A stretch of 64,000 bases of DNA from Dysidea avara. Taxonomy: Eukaryota; Porifera; Demospongiae; Dictyoceratida; Dysideidae. The notes beneath the pieces were generated by a model. That model saw only the letters and a program-made list of their open reading frames with translations, was not told the DNA's origin and ran no database searches. The stretch lies in assembly GCF_963678975.1 (NCBI RefSeq), contig NC_089274.1, forward strand, positions 22,529,133 to 22,593,132. The letters run 5' to 3'. Below are positions 12,101-27,100 of the stretch, piece by piece. The first letter of the stretch is position 1. The number at the start of each line of letters is the position of its first letter. A program made the translations under genes and the position numbers.

Positions 12101-15100
12101 CACGGCCAAGAAACTAGTGAGACTGCCTACGTTACTCAGGGGACATGCTTGGGCCATTTACGAGTCTTTGGGAGAGGCTGACAACGCATCGTATGAAGCT
12201 CTCAAGAAGGCCATAATCAGCAGACTCAATCCTGACACTGATGAAGATCGTCTCACAGCCCGCGAGCAGCTAACACACAGACGTCTTCGAGAAGGAATCG
12301 AAAGCCTAGATGAACTTGCTTGAGATATAGAAACGCTGTTAGATCGATCATCCCCTGGACTTCCTGCAGAGATCCGTGACTCAGAGCTGAGATTCCATTT
12401 AATGAGCGTCCTACCTGAGAAAGTCGCTCTTCAGTTGAAGTTGTTACCCAAGGGAACATATGCACAGACAATTGCTAAGGCTAGAGAAGTCATCCTGATA
12501 TATCAGAGGGCAGACACAAACACAACTCACCCTGTAAGCCATGTGAAAGAAGCTGAAGAGTCAAGCCAACTAGACAAAATGGAGGAAACCCTGAAAGTGA
12601 TGACAGAGCAGTTGGCAGCATTAAGTGTCAACAAGGCAAGCCCCTGCACCAAACGTTGTTTTAAGTGTGGAAAGGTGGGCCACATAGCCAACAACTGTCG
12701 TTCAAGGAGTGAGCTGATCTGCTATAATTGTGGAAAAAGGGGACATAGCTATCAGAATTGTTGGAGTCAGGGAAATGGCAGGGGGGGTGTCCTGAACCAT
12801 CGAGCAGGGGGCACTACCTAGATTTACATAATGCTCAACCCGTTGTACACGTTCCTGCACTTGCACACAACAATTACACTGTTTTTACACATGGACACTT
12901 GAACAGAAACCCACTTACTATACTGTTAGATTCAGGAGCATCATGCTCAGTCCTCAGCAAAGATCACTTGTCACCACCAAACATCAAGCCAATTTCCCGC
13001 ACCAAATTAGTGAATGCTGATGGGAGGAACATCACACCCTGTGGCATAACTAATGTAACTGTAACTCTGGGACCATTTTATACTGAACATTCCTTCATTG
13101 TTGTTGATCACCTGTCTGTACCAGCCATACTGGGATGTGATTTTCTGAGAGAACATGGATTTGTGCTCAACTTCAAATCCAGTACATTCCACAGAGCAGA
13201 TTCTCCACATCATGCACTGCCATTAGAACTGACAGAGCTGAAATCATGTGGTGCAGTTACCATTGATGATGACTGTCCCCAGGCCATTCCTGTAAAGTGC
13301 GCTGATAAGAATTGTATTCAGTTTGAGATGCCTACAGATGTTCACCCTGAACTGGAAGCAGTCATACAAGAATTTAAGGAGCTATTCTCCAAACAGCTGG
13401 GACAAACAATGTGACAAGGCATGTCATAGATACTGGAGAGGCAACACCAATCAAAGTTCCACCTCGACAGATCCCCTTTCACTATACAGAATGGGTACAC
13501 GCCCAGCTAGAAGACATGGCCAAGGAAGGCATTATTCGCCCGAGCACAAGCCCATGGTGTGCCCCAGCTGTATATGTGCCTAAGAGCTCTGGGGAGGTAA
13601 GAATATGTGTGGATTTTGTAAAACTCAACCAGGTGACTAAGAAGGACTCCTATCCAGTGCCACGACCAGAGGGCCCTCAACAACGACTGGCCGGGAAGAA
13701 AGTGTTCTCCAAATTGGACCTGCGGAGTGCCTACTAGCAATTCCCAGTGGACAAACAATCAATTGAGAAGACAGCCTTTTGTCCTGGACCAGGCTATGGT
13801 CTCTGGGAGTTCACTGTTATGCCATATGGGCTGACTGGGGCCACACAGACATGTCAGAGAGCCTTGGATCACACTCTAAAAACATGTAAGGATTGTGTTG
13901 ACAATTATGTTGACGACCTCATAGTGTTTTCAGATGACATGACTTCACACATCAGTGATCTTTGCCGAGTGTTGCAGAAATTGAAGGCAACAGGTTTCAC
14001 ACTCCGTGGATCAAAGTGTTTTTTTTGGCAATGCAAAAGCTATACATTTGGGTTTTGAGTACTCTTCTGCAGGTGTGACACCCTCCCCAGAGAAGACAAA
14101 GGTTATACGAGATTGGCCAACACCTTCCTGCAGCAAGGATGTGAGATCTTTTCTTGGCCTGGTGAATTTTTTCAGGAGATTCATTCCCCACTTTGCTGAT
14201 GTAGCTCACCCATTGACCTCCTTGACCTCCTTGACAAGCAAGACTACCCAGTTTGTTTGGGAATCTGAGCAACAGGCTGCATTAGTAGCCTTGAAGCAAG
14301 CCTTACTGACACAGCCATTGCTAGACTACCCAAAAAGAGATGACCAGTTTGTGCTAGCCACAGATGCTTCTGAGATTGGCCTAGGAGCAATCTTGTCCAC
14401 TCAATGAGGCACTGTTGTTGAGTATGCCAGCCGCACCCTCAACAAGGCTGAAGGGAATTACTCAACAACCGAGAAAGAATGCTTGGCCATTGTTTGGGCT
14501 GTCCACAAATTTCGTCATTATCTAATTGGAGCACATTTTTTTACTGGAGACTGATCACAAACCTCTTGAATGGCTGGAAACCACTAAGAAGGCAAGCAAA
14601 TCACGCTCTCAGCGGTTGAAACGATGGTCACTAGAGTTGCGTGCCTTTCAATTTTCTATAGTACACCGACCTGGTGCAGACAACCCACATGCAGATGCAC
14701 TGTCAAGGCATCCCCTACAAGTTGTGACTGTAGAAAGCTCTTTAGACCATTTTGCCATTTCCCAGGCCCAGAGATCAGATCCGGGTTTGTCCCAATTAAT
14801 CAGCCAACTGGAGGCCAACCAACCACCACAAGTTTCTGGCAACTGGAGAAAGTTCCCTCTTCGTCAGTACCTTCAATTGTGGCAACAATTGTTTCTCCAA
14901 GATTCAGTCCTCTACCGCAAGATGAGACATCACTCAGCTGCAGAGGAAAAGTTGTTTATTGTGGCTCCTGCCACTCTCCACAAGAAATTCCTTCACATGG
15001 CTCACGATGCTGCTGGCCATCAAGGAACTGACAAGACCCTAGCCAGACTATTAGACTTCACTTATTGGGTTGGAATTGTCAAAGATGCAAGCCACTATTA

Positions 15101-18100
15101 ATATATTGCACCAACTGTATAACTTGTCAGATGGTGAAGGCCCCAGCAAGACCACCAGCTCCCCTACAACCGATTGTGACCAGCAGACCCTGGGAATTGG
15201 TAGCGGTGGATATCCTCAAAGTCCCCATGTCAAGTAGAGGGAATCAGTATTTGCTTGTGGCACAAGATTATTTCTCCAAGTGGCCCTTTGCAATTGCACT
15301 ACCTGATCAAAAAGCAGCTACCATTGTAACAGCACTTCGAGATCAAGTTTTCACCATGGTTGGACCTCCTCAAAGATTACACTCGGACCAGGGAAGAAAC
15401 TTTAAGAGCCACACCCTGTCTGAGTTATGCAAGGCATTTGGGGTAGAGAAATCCCGTACAACACCCTACCATCCGATGGGAGATGGACTAGTTGAGAGGA
15501 TGAATCGCTCCTTGCTTAACTTATTGAGAACACTGATGGAGAGGCAACTCAACTGGGAAGACCATTTGCAGCTTCTTCTCTTTGCATACCGAACCTCTCA
15601 GCATTCAACAACAAGACCGTCACCTTATGAAGTGTTATTTGGACGAAATCCTCCCCTGCTCCAGTTACCCTTACCACCCACCTCAGTATTCCCTGATCCA
15701 GGTGATTACAGCTGTCACCTTCAGCGGAAGCTCATGGAGATGTGGGAAATGGTTGAGGCCGATACAACCAAATCTGCAGAGGCACAGCAGAGCAACTACG
15801 CTGGACAGAAGAAAGTGACATTCGCTGTAGGACAAAGAGTGTTCCTAGATAATCCAACAAGAGGAAAGCTGGATCCCCACTGGACTGGTCCATGGAACAT
15901 CATCAGTATCAAAGGACCTCTCACATTAGAATTACAGATGGGATCCACAAAGCGCATAGTACATGTGAACCGAGTAAGACCAATGTTAACTGGTGAAGCT
16001 GACAATTCCTCCCCTTGTGAGAACTGGTCACCTCCTTTATTTACACACTATGAGAATCCAGTCCCGACCCAAGACAATCAGACCACTCATAATACTGAGC
16101 CAGTTTCACATTCTCAAGACAATGGAAATTCACTCCAAACCCATCGCATAGTGACTAGAAGTGGACGAGTTATTAGACCTCCAGACTATTATGGAGTATC
16201 AGGAAACTTTTAACATTGTTGCACACATACTCAAATTGTAAGTACTGCTCATACTTTAGTTTGAAGGGGGAGGTGTATAATAGGATTAATTATGTTATTG
16301 ATGTATGCGTAATCTTGTATCTGGTGATCCACACGTGACCTCCCTCTGTCGTCCATGTGCTTGAGTTGTAAGTGTGATCTTTTGTTGTACTTGTTCTTGA
16401 GTTATTACACTGGTGTCAGGCTCTCACTCTAAGCACAGAAGCATTAGTGGAATTGCACTTTTGGTTGGAACAAATTGATGGTATCAATGGCTGCACAGTC
16501 CCTCAGCATTGAGAGTGGTTTACTCCAACGTGAGTGATACAGGCTATGGGGGGGGGTTCTCAGTGGAACATGGGTGCTATGTTGCTCATGGCGCATGGTC
16601 AGCAGATGAGAGAGCAAGAAGCTCTACATGAAAGGAAGTAAGAGCTGTGTGGATGGTACTGGAATCTGTAATACCCATTGCAAGCTTCAAAATGAAAGGA
16701 TATGATGGTTTTTGGATTATCAGAATGTTGTTAGAATACTGGATGTAGGGAGTAAGAACCCACCCTTACAAGAAGAAGCCCTTGCAATTTTTGCCCCTGC
16801 ATCACGGAACCTGATTCGCATTGACCCAAGAGGGGATCCCACGTACACAGAACCAGCAAACTGATTACTTAAGTTGTGTCCAGGATAGGGACAACTGGGC
16901 TCTGCAGCTTTGATATTTCAGGAGATTAATCAGGCGTGGGGGCCACATACGATAGATAGATTTGCAGACCACTAGAATACAAAGTTTCCACAATTCAACT
17001 CCAGGTATTGGTGTCCTAGTAGAGAAGCAGAAGATGTTTTTACTTCTGACTGGGGGTAAGACATTAACTGGGTCTGCCCTCTCCATACCTTGTCCCAAGG
17101 GTGATTTGCCATGCACAGTACGCAGGCCAAAGGAACCTTGATTGTGCCATACTGGTTATCAGCCCCATTTTGGCCTATGATTTATCCAGATGGGAGCAAT
17201 GTAGATAAGTTTGTTAGGACCTGTAGAGTGATTAGCAAAGGACAATGGCCAATCATGCCTGGAAAATCAGATTATACTTTCCCAGTGTGTGATCTATTAG
17301 TGGTTCAATTTGATTTTGTCACAAGCTAACTAAGTGTATAAGTAGGTATTAGCTATGGCTAATTCCAGAATGTTTTTGTTGTGGTTAACTGGTATGTTAA
17401 TAATGGAATGTTTTGTTGCGGCTAAGTGTGTACTAGGATTAAGTGAACAGCCTGGAATGTTTTTATTGTGGTTAAGTGTGCACTATATAGGAATAAGTGA
17501 CTAGTCTAATAGTACTGGGAGATTGATATTGTGACTAAGAGTGTACTAGGATTAAGTGAAGTCTGTTAGTACTGGAATGTTTTCATAGTGGCTAAGTGTG
17601 TACTAGGCTTAAGTGACCAGTCTGTTAGCACTGGAATGTGCTTTTTGTCAATTATGAAGGGCAATGATAATAGAATGCAACTCGATTCACAGACATGTTG
17701 GTATCTCACGTATGTAGCTTGTACTCTTTTTCTTTTTGTAGACATGTTTGTTACAGAAATGTGGACCACTTTGGAGGGCTTAGAGGATCCTGAGCTTAAA
17801 AGGCTAGCTGCATATCTACTAGCAACAGTGTTGCGATGCAAAGCTACTTCAACAACTAAGAAGTATGCTGGTACATACCATAGTTGGAGAGAATGGGCGT
17901 CAAAACATAAATTACCAGTTTTCTCTGCCAACAAGGGCATGTAGCATTGTAATTGCGGTATCTGGCCGAGACCAAGTGCTCAAAATCAGTAGTAGAAGAA
18001 GTGGTTTATACGCTGGCATGGGCAGTGGCATACTTAATAGCAGGAGTTCCATCCCCTACAGATTCCCCATTAGTCCATGCAACCCTAGGGGGCCTTATTA

Positions 18101-21100
18101 GCTTAAGAGAGAGTTGGCCAAGCCGGTGATAAAGAAGTCACCATTCACAGCACAGATGCTGGATGCCATAGCGCAAGATGCTAAGAAGAATACACTAGCT
18201 AGCTTAAGGCTTGGTGCAGCTTGTCTCCTGTCCTTTGTAGGTTTTCTCAGATTCAATGAACTAGCCAATATCAGTGTTTGTGACCTCACGATTGGGGATG
18301 AGTTCTTGACCTTGAGAATCCCATGAAACAAGACGGACCAGTTGAGACGGGGAGATGAGGTTCTAATAGCAAGGTCTAGTTTAGATACTTACCCAGTAGC
18401 CATGCTGGAGGCTTATATGCAGAAGGGAGACATTCAATCTGGCAGCAGCTGGAAACTGTTTCGTGCCAGTTAGTGGCAAAGCTTTGAGCTATTGGCGGGT
18501 TGTCCCACACTAGAATGGCAGAGCTGTTGAATGAAAAGCTGCAGGAGCTAGGTTTTCCTATGAAAGAGTTTAGCCTCCACAGCCTGAGATCAGGAGGAGT
18601 CACAACAGCAGCAAATGCAGGGATGCCGGATAGGCTTTTCATGAGCATGGGCGATGGAAGTCCGAAAATGCAAGACGGTTATATCGAGGACTCCTTGGAA
18701 CAAAGGCTGTTGGTGGCAAGGAAGTTAGGAATTTAACTGTATCCTGGTTGAATTACGTAGGCTGTATAGATAGATGTATATGCTGGCAGGGGGATTTGGT
18801 ATGTGTGTAATCTATACGTTATGGTATTTTGGATTTATGTGTATTTGGGATTTATGTGTATTGTGCTATTTGCAGCATCTTGAGTGTGATAATTGGCTGT
18901 AAGTAATGATATTTACCAGCAGTGTTTTGGGGGTCTACCATAAAAGCAGAAAATTTGACGGGAGCAATACTTGGCGAATTGAACAACTTGTCTATATGAT
19001 GTTTTTTTTAAATTTGATGGTCCCTCTTGCTCACAGGGGCCCACACTAATCATGCACAGACTGTATTAAAAATTTCAAATGACTCGTTAAAGCCCAAGCA
19101 ATAGTCATGGCAGCTCAAGTGATAACTTCGAGTATTATAGCTGCATCCAAGGCAGAGACCATGAGTGATGTAGCTACAGTAGCTATCTGGCATGGGATGC
19201 ATCAGCAGGAGTAGGAGAATGTGCCTCTCGAGTGCAAGTACGCAGCTACAGACCTATAGCACTGCAGGTCTAGAATAGTTATACCGTCACTATTCCAGAC
19301 CTTCAGTGCTATAGTTAGGATATTGTTTGCGTGCTGGTTGTAATACCTACAATAATGAGTACAAGTACGCAGCTACAGACCTATAAGGGATATTGTGATA
19401 GCGGTTGGGTTGGGTGAAGGTTTTAAAATAAGGAAGGAGTAAATGTTCATTAGTATATCTGCAGGTATAGAGATAACCTCTCCTGTTTCACTACCTTTTA
19501 GCTATTCCCTTGTTTCACTACTTTTATTCCTTTGATCCCACTGTATGAGCAGAAATTAGACAGGAAATTAATTAAAGTTGGCAAATTTTCACTGAAATTG
19601 TCAAATTTAAATCCGGCTAGCTAAAGAGATCGAAAACATGAAGAAGCTTATTCTGAACAAGATCTAGCCAACATTGAAAGATATCCTATTTCTAGCTACT
19701 AAGCATGGTCCAACCTGGTCTCACAGCTGCAGCCAGAGATTTTTCGTATGCAGGCCAGAGGCACTCGAGAGGCACATTCTCCTACTCCTGCTGATGCATC
19801 CCATGCCAGATAGCTACTGTAGCTACATCACTCATGGTCTCTGCCTTGGATGCAGCTATAATACTCGAAGTTATCACTTGAGCTGCCATGACTATTACAT
19901 GGGCTTTAACGAGTCATCTGAAATTTTTAATACAGTCTGTGCATGATTAGTGTGGGCCCCTGTGAGCAAGAGGGACCATCAAATTTAAAAAAAAAACATC
20001 AAATAGACAAGTTGTTCAATTCGCCAAATATTGCTCCCGTCAAATTTTCTGCTTTTATGGTAGACCCCCAAAACATTGATCATACACAGAAATATTATAC
20101 GCAACAAAAAATAATACAGTAATGGAAGAATCTTTAAGTATCTAATGTTGAATCAAGCACTAATATTTACAAAATCACTGATATTGATTCTTAAAGTTTG
20201 GTCTGCCTACCTTTGCCAGTCAACCAGACCAAAGTTGAAGGGCTACGATTTCCATTTTGGCAACAAAATAAACTCACTCATGGCATGTGCCTTTTGCACC
20301 TTGCCTTTACCAGTCACCCCCATCTTCTCATCATCACCTTCTTCAAGTAAGAAAACCCTATCTATGCACTAATTTTGTAGCAACACTTTCCTTACAGGCA
20401 CATACATAGAATATAGACACATTGTCAGCACTCCTCTCAGGAATTTATTGTGTAGGATAGTTAAACCCACAACCCAGTTGTTGCAAACAGAGAGATCGAG
20501 ATAAGCAGTCATCCTAATACAATAGTGTCAGGGTAGAACTAGATTGTAAAACTAACTCTTCCTCAGTTCTGTAATTTCAGGTTACGCCCGCAAACAAGCA
20601 TTACAAAGTATTTTGTAAATAACATGTGTAAGGAACTTTTCATCATACAGTATGGTAGTACTGTATAGTAGGGATCATGGAATTTTGGATTTTCTTGCCC
20701 TTCAATATCACCCAAAAAACAGCCTCACTTTTCCTTCAAAACAGTATGGCAGTACTGGTTAAGTATAACCAGAGCCAAAAATGCCTTCAAAGTGATCCCA
20801 AACCAGTTTATATGGAATTTTTAAAAATTTCTATTTAACTGGATTTTCTACTATTGTAACTGATACTAAGCATAACTCGGCTATGGTTAACACTATGGAC
20901 TTGATTTGTTCACTGCTCAACATAACTTTGACCAAAGATGTGTTTTTGTGCTATCAGCGAAAAGACACAAAGTAAGTCCACAAGGCATGCATTGTAAATA
21001 CAAAAGGCACCTATCTGACTGAAAAAATGACACGTGACAGTGAAAAATCCAGCCTTTAGCCTTAGCTGTTACGCTTGTTTGAGGGTCATCAGTCAGTCAG

Positions 21101-24100
21101 TAGAAAATGCAAGGTGTAACACTACATGCACTTACAATAAATAACTTGTATTTATGCAGATTCCTTACCAGATCACATCCACATCTTTGTAACCTCCCTT
21201 TATTGAGTAGTCTCCAATACTCCTAGTGTTCTCCTGGGTACCCAGTCTACCTGTCCTCTTTAGCTGCTCTGGATCTAATCCAATGGCAGCAAGTCGCTGT
21301 ATCTCCTGCTCATTTTCAACACCATGATCTTCACTAAGTTGTTTGACATTAAGAGCACCACTACTTGCTTGACATGCCAGAATAGCCCTTGAGTCTCCAA
21401 GATTAGCCACATATAACCTCTTCTCTGTTAAGATTGCTACAACAGCAGTACATCCTCCAGAAATGTGTTTTTCTAATTCCTGCAAACGAGCAACTTGAGT
21501 TGGAAATGTCATTTGTGCTTGGTAAGACTTCATGCCCTATAAAATACAACATTTATAATAACATCATCATAATAAATCTTCTTGCAAACCTAAAGAATAT
21601 CTCTATTTGGTTAGAAAATTAGTACTTAAGCACTTATTAAGATCATACAATCCACATTTACCTGCCCACATGATATATTTAACATCAAGAGATGGCAGTC
21701 GAATGTGAAATCAATGTACTTTTGCTGTCAAGTACATTTATATGGGTACATAAATATGGTGTGTGCATCATTGTCCCTACTTGAAAAGAAAATTGTTTGC
21801 ACAATACAGTGTATGTGACCGTCTAGCAAAAACCCGACTTGTTCACACAACTTCCGAATTTCTTTCTTCTTAGCATTATCTGCATTATCCAAGGAATGAA
21901 ATGGATCACCAAAGTTTCAGCCTTCTGTGGTGAGTAATTTTGGAATTATAGCTCTAGACAGTAAGATAATCGATTTGTACAGCAACTATACTGACTTCAA
22001 AGGGAAAGACAATGTGTATAAATTCCATATAGCACTGCTACAGGAATGCATTAATGAGAAACGAAGGTAGTATATCAAAAATATACTCCCTAGGAGGGAG
22101 TCCGTTTCTTGTTAATGCATTCCTAATCACTACTAGGAGGGAGCATCAAAAGTATACTCCCTCTGGGAGGGATATGTTTTTGATATACTACCTCCATTTT
22201 TCATTAATACATTCCAGGCATTCTCAGAATTATCAGACTGATTTGACTGTATCTCCTCTGCTCTAACTGGATCAACTGTGGGTGATGTGTATGTAAAGCT
22301 GAGCCAGAGTTAACTTGTGGACTTGGAGAAGACAGTTTGTTGCTTTACTATGATGACGAGGTTATTACTACACTTAGAGACCTGAGGTGAGTAGTATTGT
22401 TTTAGTAAGAACTTTTAGTTTTAGTTATAGTAATTTTTCTTAATTCCTTTTAGTTATTGATTTAGTTATGGTTATATTCTCTGCATTATTTTATAGTTAT
22501 AGTTTTAGTTAAAAATGGGAAAATCTTTTAGTTATAGTTATAGTAACATTTCTAAAAATGTTTTAGTTTTAGTTATAGTTTTAGTAATCTTTTCCAGTTC
22601 TTTTTAGTTTTAGATTTAGTTTTGGTAAAATGTTCTGTTGTATTTTGGTTATAGATTTAGTTTTAGTTATAACACGGATATACTTTTAGTTATAGTTTTA
22701 GTTTACTAATACATATTTGTCCTACTAAAAGTACTTTTAGTTTTAGATATAGCTAACTAAACCACCATCAGGTCACAAACTATAGCATATATTGATGTTT
22801 GGATGCTGTATACAGCAGTACAGTTTCATTCTGTGCTTCGTTTCACCTATATAGTACATATGTGAACTTATACGTGCAGTAGTCTGAGCAACACAGTGTT
22901 GTTTTAGTAAAGAGTTTTAGTTATAGTAATCCTTCTTAATTCATTTTAGTTATAGATTTAGTTATGGTTATATTGTCTCTGTTGTTTTAGTTTTAGTTAT
23001 AGTTTTAGTTGTGCATAAGAAAATCTTTTGGTTTTAGTTATAGTTTTAGTTATTTTTCTTAATTCTTTTTAGTTTTAGATTTAGTAAATTATTCTGTTGT
23101 TTTTTTAGTTATAGATTTAGTTTTAGTTATAATATGGATTTACTGTTAGTTATAGTTTTAGTTAACTAATACACTAATACATATTTGCCTTACTAAAAGT
23201 ACTTTTAGTTTTAGTAGTAACTAAAACAACACTAGAGGTAAGGTTTCTAAATGACATTTAGAGACCTAGTGTCACATGATGTGGTTATTGTCACTACTTC
23301 AAAGTGATGAATGTCAATGATTTAACTAGTGGCTGTACTGTTGAGTTGTTGAGTGATTTGAGCGCCTCCATCAGCCATACCAGCACTATACAAACTCAAT
23401 TGTAGCTGCACTGATAATGAGCCAGCTCCTCGATGTACATCCATAAACTACCTATTTAATAGTTGGCTAGTTTTCAAGCTCCTCTAGCGTGTCTGTTATT
23501 CACTACAGCATGCTATCACAAACCATACACGCTTCAGCCTATCCATGCATGGCAGCAGTTACAATCCTTGTTGACATCAGTGCTCAATATAAGGTGTCTT
23601 ACTTGGTCTGTCAAAATGACAGACCAACATGCAACATGGTCAGCCACTGGTACGTACGTAATAGTAACCAGTTTATATACACAATGTTTTTTTTTAAATA
23701 CTTGGTAGGACATAATGTCAGACCATTTTTAATTTGGTCGGTCATTGTGACTTTTGGGTCGGAAAATGACAGATGACAGACTGTTATTTTGAGCTCAGTG
23801 ATCCCTACTCAAATATAAAATCTCTTCATTGGTGAACATACATACAGCATCAAAGGAAAGAATGGTGCCGGTCAAATTTAACATGTGCCCCGATTATCAA
23901 TTACTGGAAAGCAATTGCTGACATTTTGCTTCATTTCCATACAGCATTACAAAGTGCAAGAAGCGTCCCTGGAATCAATCCAGCTACTACGGAAATTGTT
24001 ACAAATAAATGCACGCTCGACTATTAATTAATCGGAAGCAAACAGCTATTCCACTTCTTTTTCAGGCATTTTTTTCGTTAAGCATTACAAACAAACAAAA

Positions 24101-27100
24101 ATATGAGACAGGGCTTCTGCAATCAATCCACTCACTACAGAAATTATGGACAATTCTCGTAACAGCCAGCTTGTACTGAAGCCACCACATGTTACCACAA
24201 ATCAATAGCTTCCTTCAAGGCAGTGGAGAAAGAAATAGGACACAAAGGAAGCCCATGATGCATGCACTGTAGCTGCTGTGGTTGGTGAAAAGGCACATCT
24301 CAGGAGTGACGTCGAAGAGTAAAGAAATCAAGCCTGTAGTGTTGTCCATAGTTGAGTTAAGCTTGACTAAAGGCATCAGTTAATCAGAAGAAAATTCTGT
24401 TAAATAGAAAATTCTTAGAATTCCACAGAAACTTGTTGGAAAGGTTTGTGGTCACTTTGAAGGCTTTACACTGTATGTGCTTAACCAATACTGTCAAGCT
24501 GTTTTGGAGGTTGTTTCTTGGATGAAAAAACCTAAACCTCCATGATCCCTACTATACAGTACAATGGCAGATCCAGGATGGGGGCATTTGGGGTAAATTC
24601 CCCCTCCCCTCACCTGTGGAGCCAGCCATGCTTCTGATTAAAATACTAAACTTTATGTTATAGTAAGACACTCCAAACTAGCATCTTCGAAGTATAAACG
24701 TCTGAGGAGGAGGTGTTAAAATGATGCAATGAAAACTGAGGTGGAGTCAAGGTTTTTACTGCATCATTCTAACACAGACTCCGACGATGTTTATACTTTG
24801 AAGATGCTAGTTTGGAGTGTCTTACTGTTTTAGAAAATGGTCTACCAGCAATGAAAAAGACATTGTATATGCCTCGCGCTATTGCTAGTGACGGTGTCAT
24901 GTACAACGCTGCATGGGAAGGCTAATTTACTTTCCTCTCAATGCTTAGTCACTGAAACGGCACTTTTATTGGTGATACATACTGCTATCAATAAGAATTG
25001 CATCAGTTTGAGTAAGAGAAATGAAAGTGAAAGTGGAAAAAGACAGCTAGAAAAATTATTGCCGGTATAATGGTGCTGGCTTGTCGTGTGGTTTCAGGCA
25101 TGTCACGCGGCAACACAGCCCATTTTCTAGGAAAGTGAGACACCCATACCTGCCTTGGCACTCCAGTTAACCCTCCCGCACTGGAATAGGGTGAAGAACA
25201 TGCTGGTTTGGCTATTGTTTTGTTGACAACAAATCAAGCCATGATTTCAGTGGTTAACAATAAATTCTTGGTGTGGGTAACTAACTAATGTGGTTAGCCA
25301 CGAGTCCCTTAGTACTAAGAGACTTGTGGTGGAGTCTCTTCGTGAATAAGAAACTTCTATTCTAGCTTTTATTACAAATTCACCTGAAACCAAATCAAAC
25401 TAGTCGTTAACTGTGAAATTGTCACCTAGCACCTTCGTGCATACTAAGCACCTCTAAAAATAATTATCATGTTGTTGTTGTTTAAGACATTCAGAGCCTT
25501 TTAAACAGCTTTTAAGACTTCATAACCCATCTTGCAAAGGCCAAAATGGCAAAAATCAACAGTGAGACACTAAAGAGGTGATTATTTGCTGACTCAAAAA
25601 TGCAGCAACTAACAGGCTCTCCCCAATCACCTACAACTTAGCCTATTTGTACCCCTCCCCTTGCCAGCTCTTGGATCCACTCCTGTAGTACTACTGAACT
25701 GTATGATAATACTAGTACAGCAAAAGGGTAGCATTCAGCTTATATTACACCATTGCATGCAAAATTAATTCAGTTTTTTTTAAAACACCCAAAGCCTAAA
25801 TATCAACTTATGGAATTCAAAGGCTTGAAACACTTGCAATTAATTCTATGAAACCTTAAACAATATTCAATGTAATTTACTACTGATCATTTCCTTCTTG
25901 AAGCCTGTTCATAAATTCTCAGAGGAGGGCAGACATGATTTAAGCGCTGCTAAAATATATTATACAAATGGTTCGTTTATAACGTGCTGAAGAACACTAA
26001 GCTTACGACAGGAGTTACCACACAATGTTTATTGCTGCTCCATATGGCATACATAGGGCTGAGGTAATCACGATATACATGACATTGTAAATATCGCCAT
26101 AAACCACAGGGTTTTAAAAAAACCAAACATACCATCTTAAAACTTACACTAAACCCAATTCGATTAACCAGTAAACTCCATTCAACCCCACCATTTGCTA
26201 GATTTGTATTGGGTCTATTGAGGCTCACGTGAAATACCAGATGGAACCATGCAATTAAAGTTACATAGCGTGTCCGCCCTCCTCTGATAAACTCTTAAGA
26301 TAGTGTAAACTTACGCATCTTGAATGATTAAAAAAAATGTATTTAAGAGATGTCTAATTGCTATGGGCTTGATTTTTTCATATTTGGATGTTGCTTAGGT
26401 CCAACATATTCCCATAGGGTAGAACCAGTACAAGTCACCATTGTTCTCTGAGCAGTACAACTCACCACATTGTTTTAGGAGCAAGTTCATTCTGTGGAGA
26501 TGGTGATAAGTAATCCCCTCCCCCCTCCCTCTTACAGTTCCACCAAATCCCAGCCAAACCACTAGCTGGAAGGCTGGCACATCACCTGCAGAATAAACCA
26601 GGACAGGTACAGTACCGCTCAAATTCAACGTCATCTCGTGAGAGTACCAGCAATTAAAAACTTGCTAATTAAAAGGCGTGGCAGCTGTTTCGTTCACAAG
26701 TATTTATCCCAAACAAAACAGGATGAACACTCATGAGCGAAACAGCTGCCACACCCTTTAATTAGCAAGTTTTTTTTAATTGCTCGCACTCTCACAAGAC
26801 AACGTTGCATTTGAGCAGTACCGTAGGTTATGAACACCATGAGACTTCTTGACTAAAACATAACTCTGCACAATCCCTGATAAGAGATCACAGTGCTCTT
26901 GCATAAACAATAGCCATAGAGAATTCTATTCTAGAAAGATATGTGGAAGAGGGACAACATTCACAAGATAATCCACAATATGAAAGGCATATTGTAGCCA
27001 GGAAAATCAAATGACTAGCCAAGGTTAACCAAAAGGACATCTACTTCACAATACCATACACCTGAAGTGAGTTTAAAAGGAAAGTTAAAAAATTCCAACA

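Larger units (their letters stand above)
11864..16409 (+). mobile_element. Ty3/gypsy LTR retrotransposon inserted in the DIRS element
   Basis: Long terminal repeats lie at 11864-11976 and 16274-16409. The element begins TGTAATAGG and ends TTACA, and is flanked by the 4 bp duplication CTGG (11860-11863 and 16410-16413). The 5' repeat lacks the last ~20 bp present in the 3' one and runs into a sequence like a tRNA primer site (tggttgaaacccggga). A polypurine tract (gaagggggagg) precedes the 3' repeat. Gag and pol frames fill the interior and carry several stops and a frameshift, so the copy is defective. The domain order protease-RT-RNaseH-integrase places it in Ty3/gypsy. Confidence 0.93.
9456..18740 (+). 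mobile_element. DIRS/Ngaro-type tyrosine-recombinase retrotransposon, interrupted and decayed
   Basis: Ordered pieces are a zinc-knuckle gag (about 9660-10990), reverse transcriptase start (11325-11860), RNase H and connection region (16414-17329), a minisatellite (17340-17640) and a tyrosine recombinase (17744-18736). The order gag-RT-RH-YR defines the DIRS order. A Ty3/gypsy LTR element is inserted within pol at 11864-16409. Several stops and frameshifts show that it is inactive. No DIRS-type methyltransferase domain was recognised. Outer limits are uncertain: an inverted repeat pair at 6235-9455 and 19448-19539 may be its termini. Confidence 0.78.

Noticed and set aside
17340-17640. Possible CRISPR-like array
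   Set aside because: The units are ~60-70 bp, degenerate, contiguous and lack unique spacers; it is a minisatellite in a eukaryotic retrotransposon.
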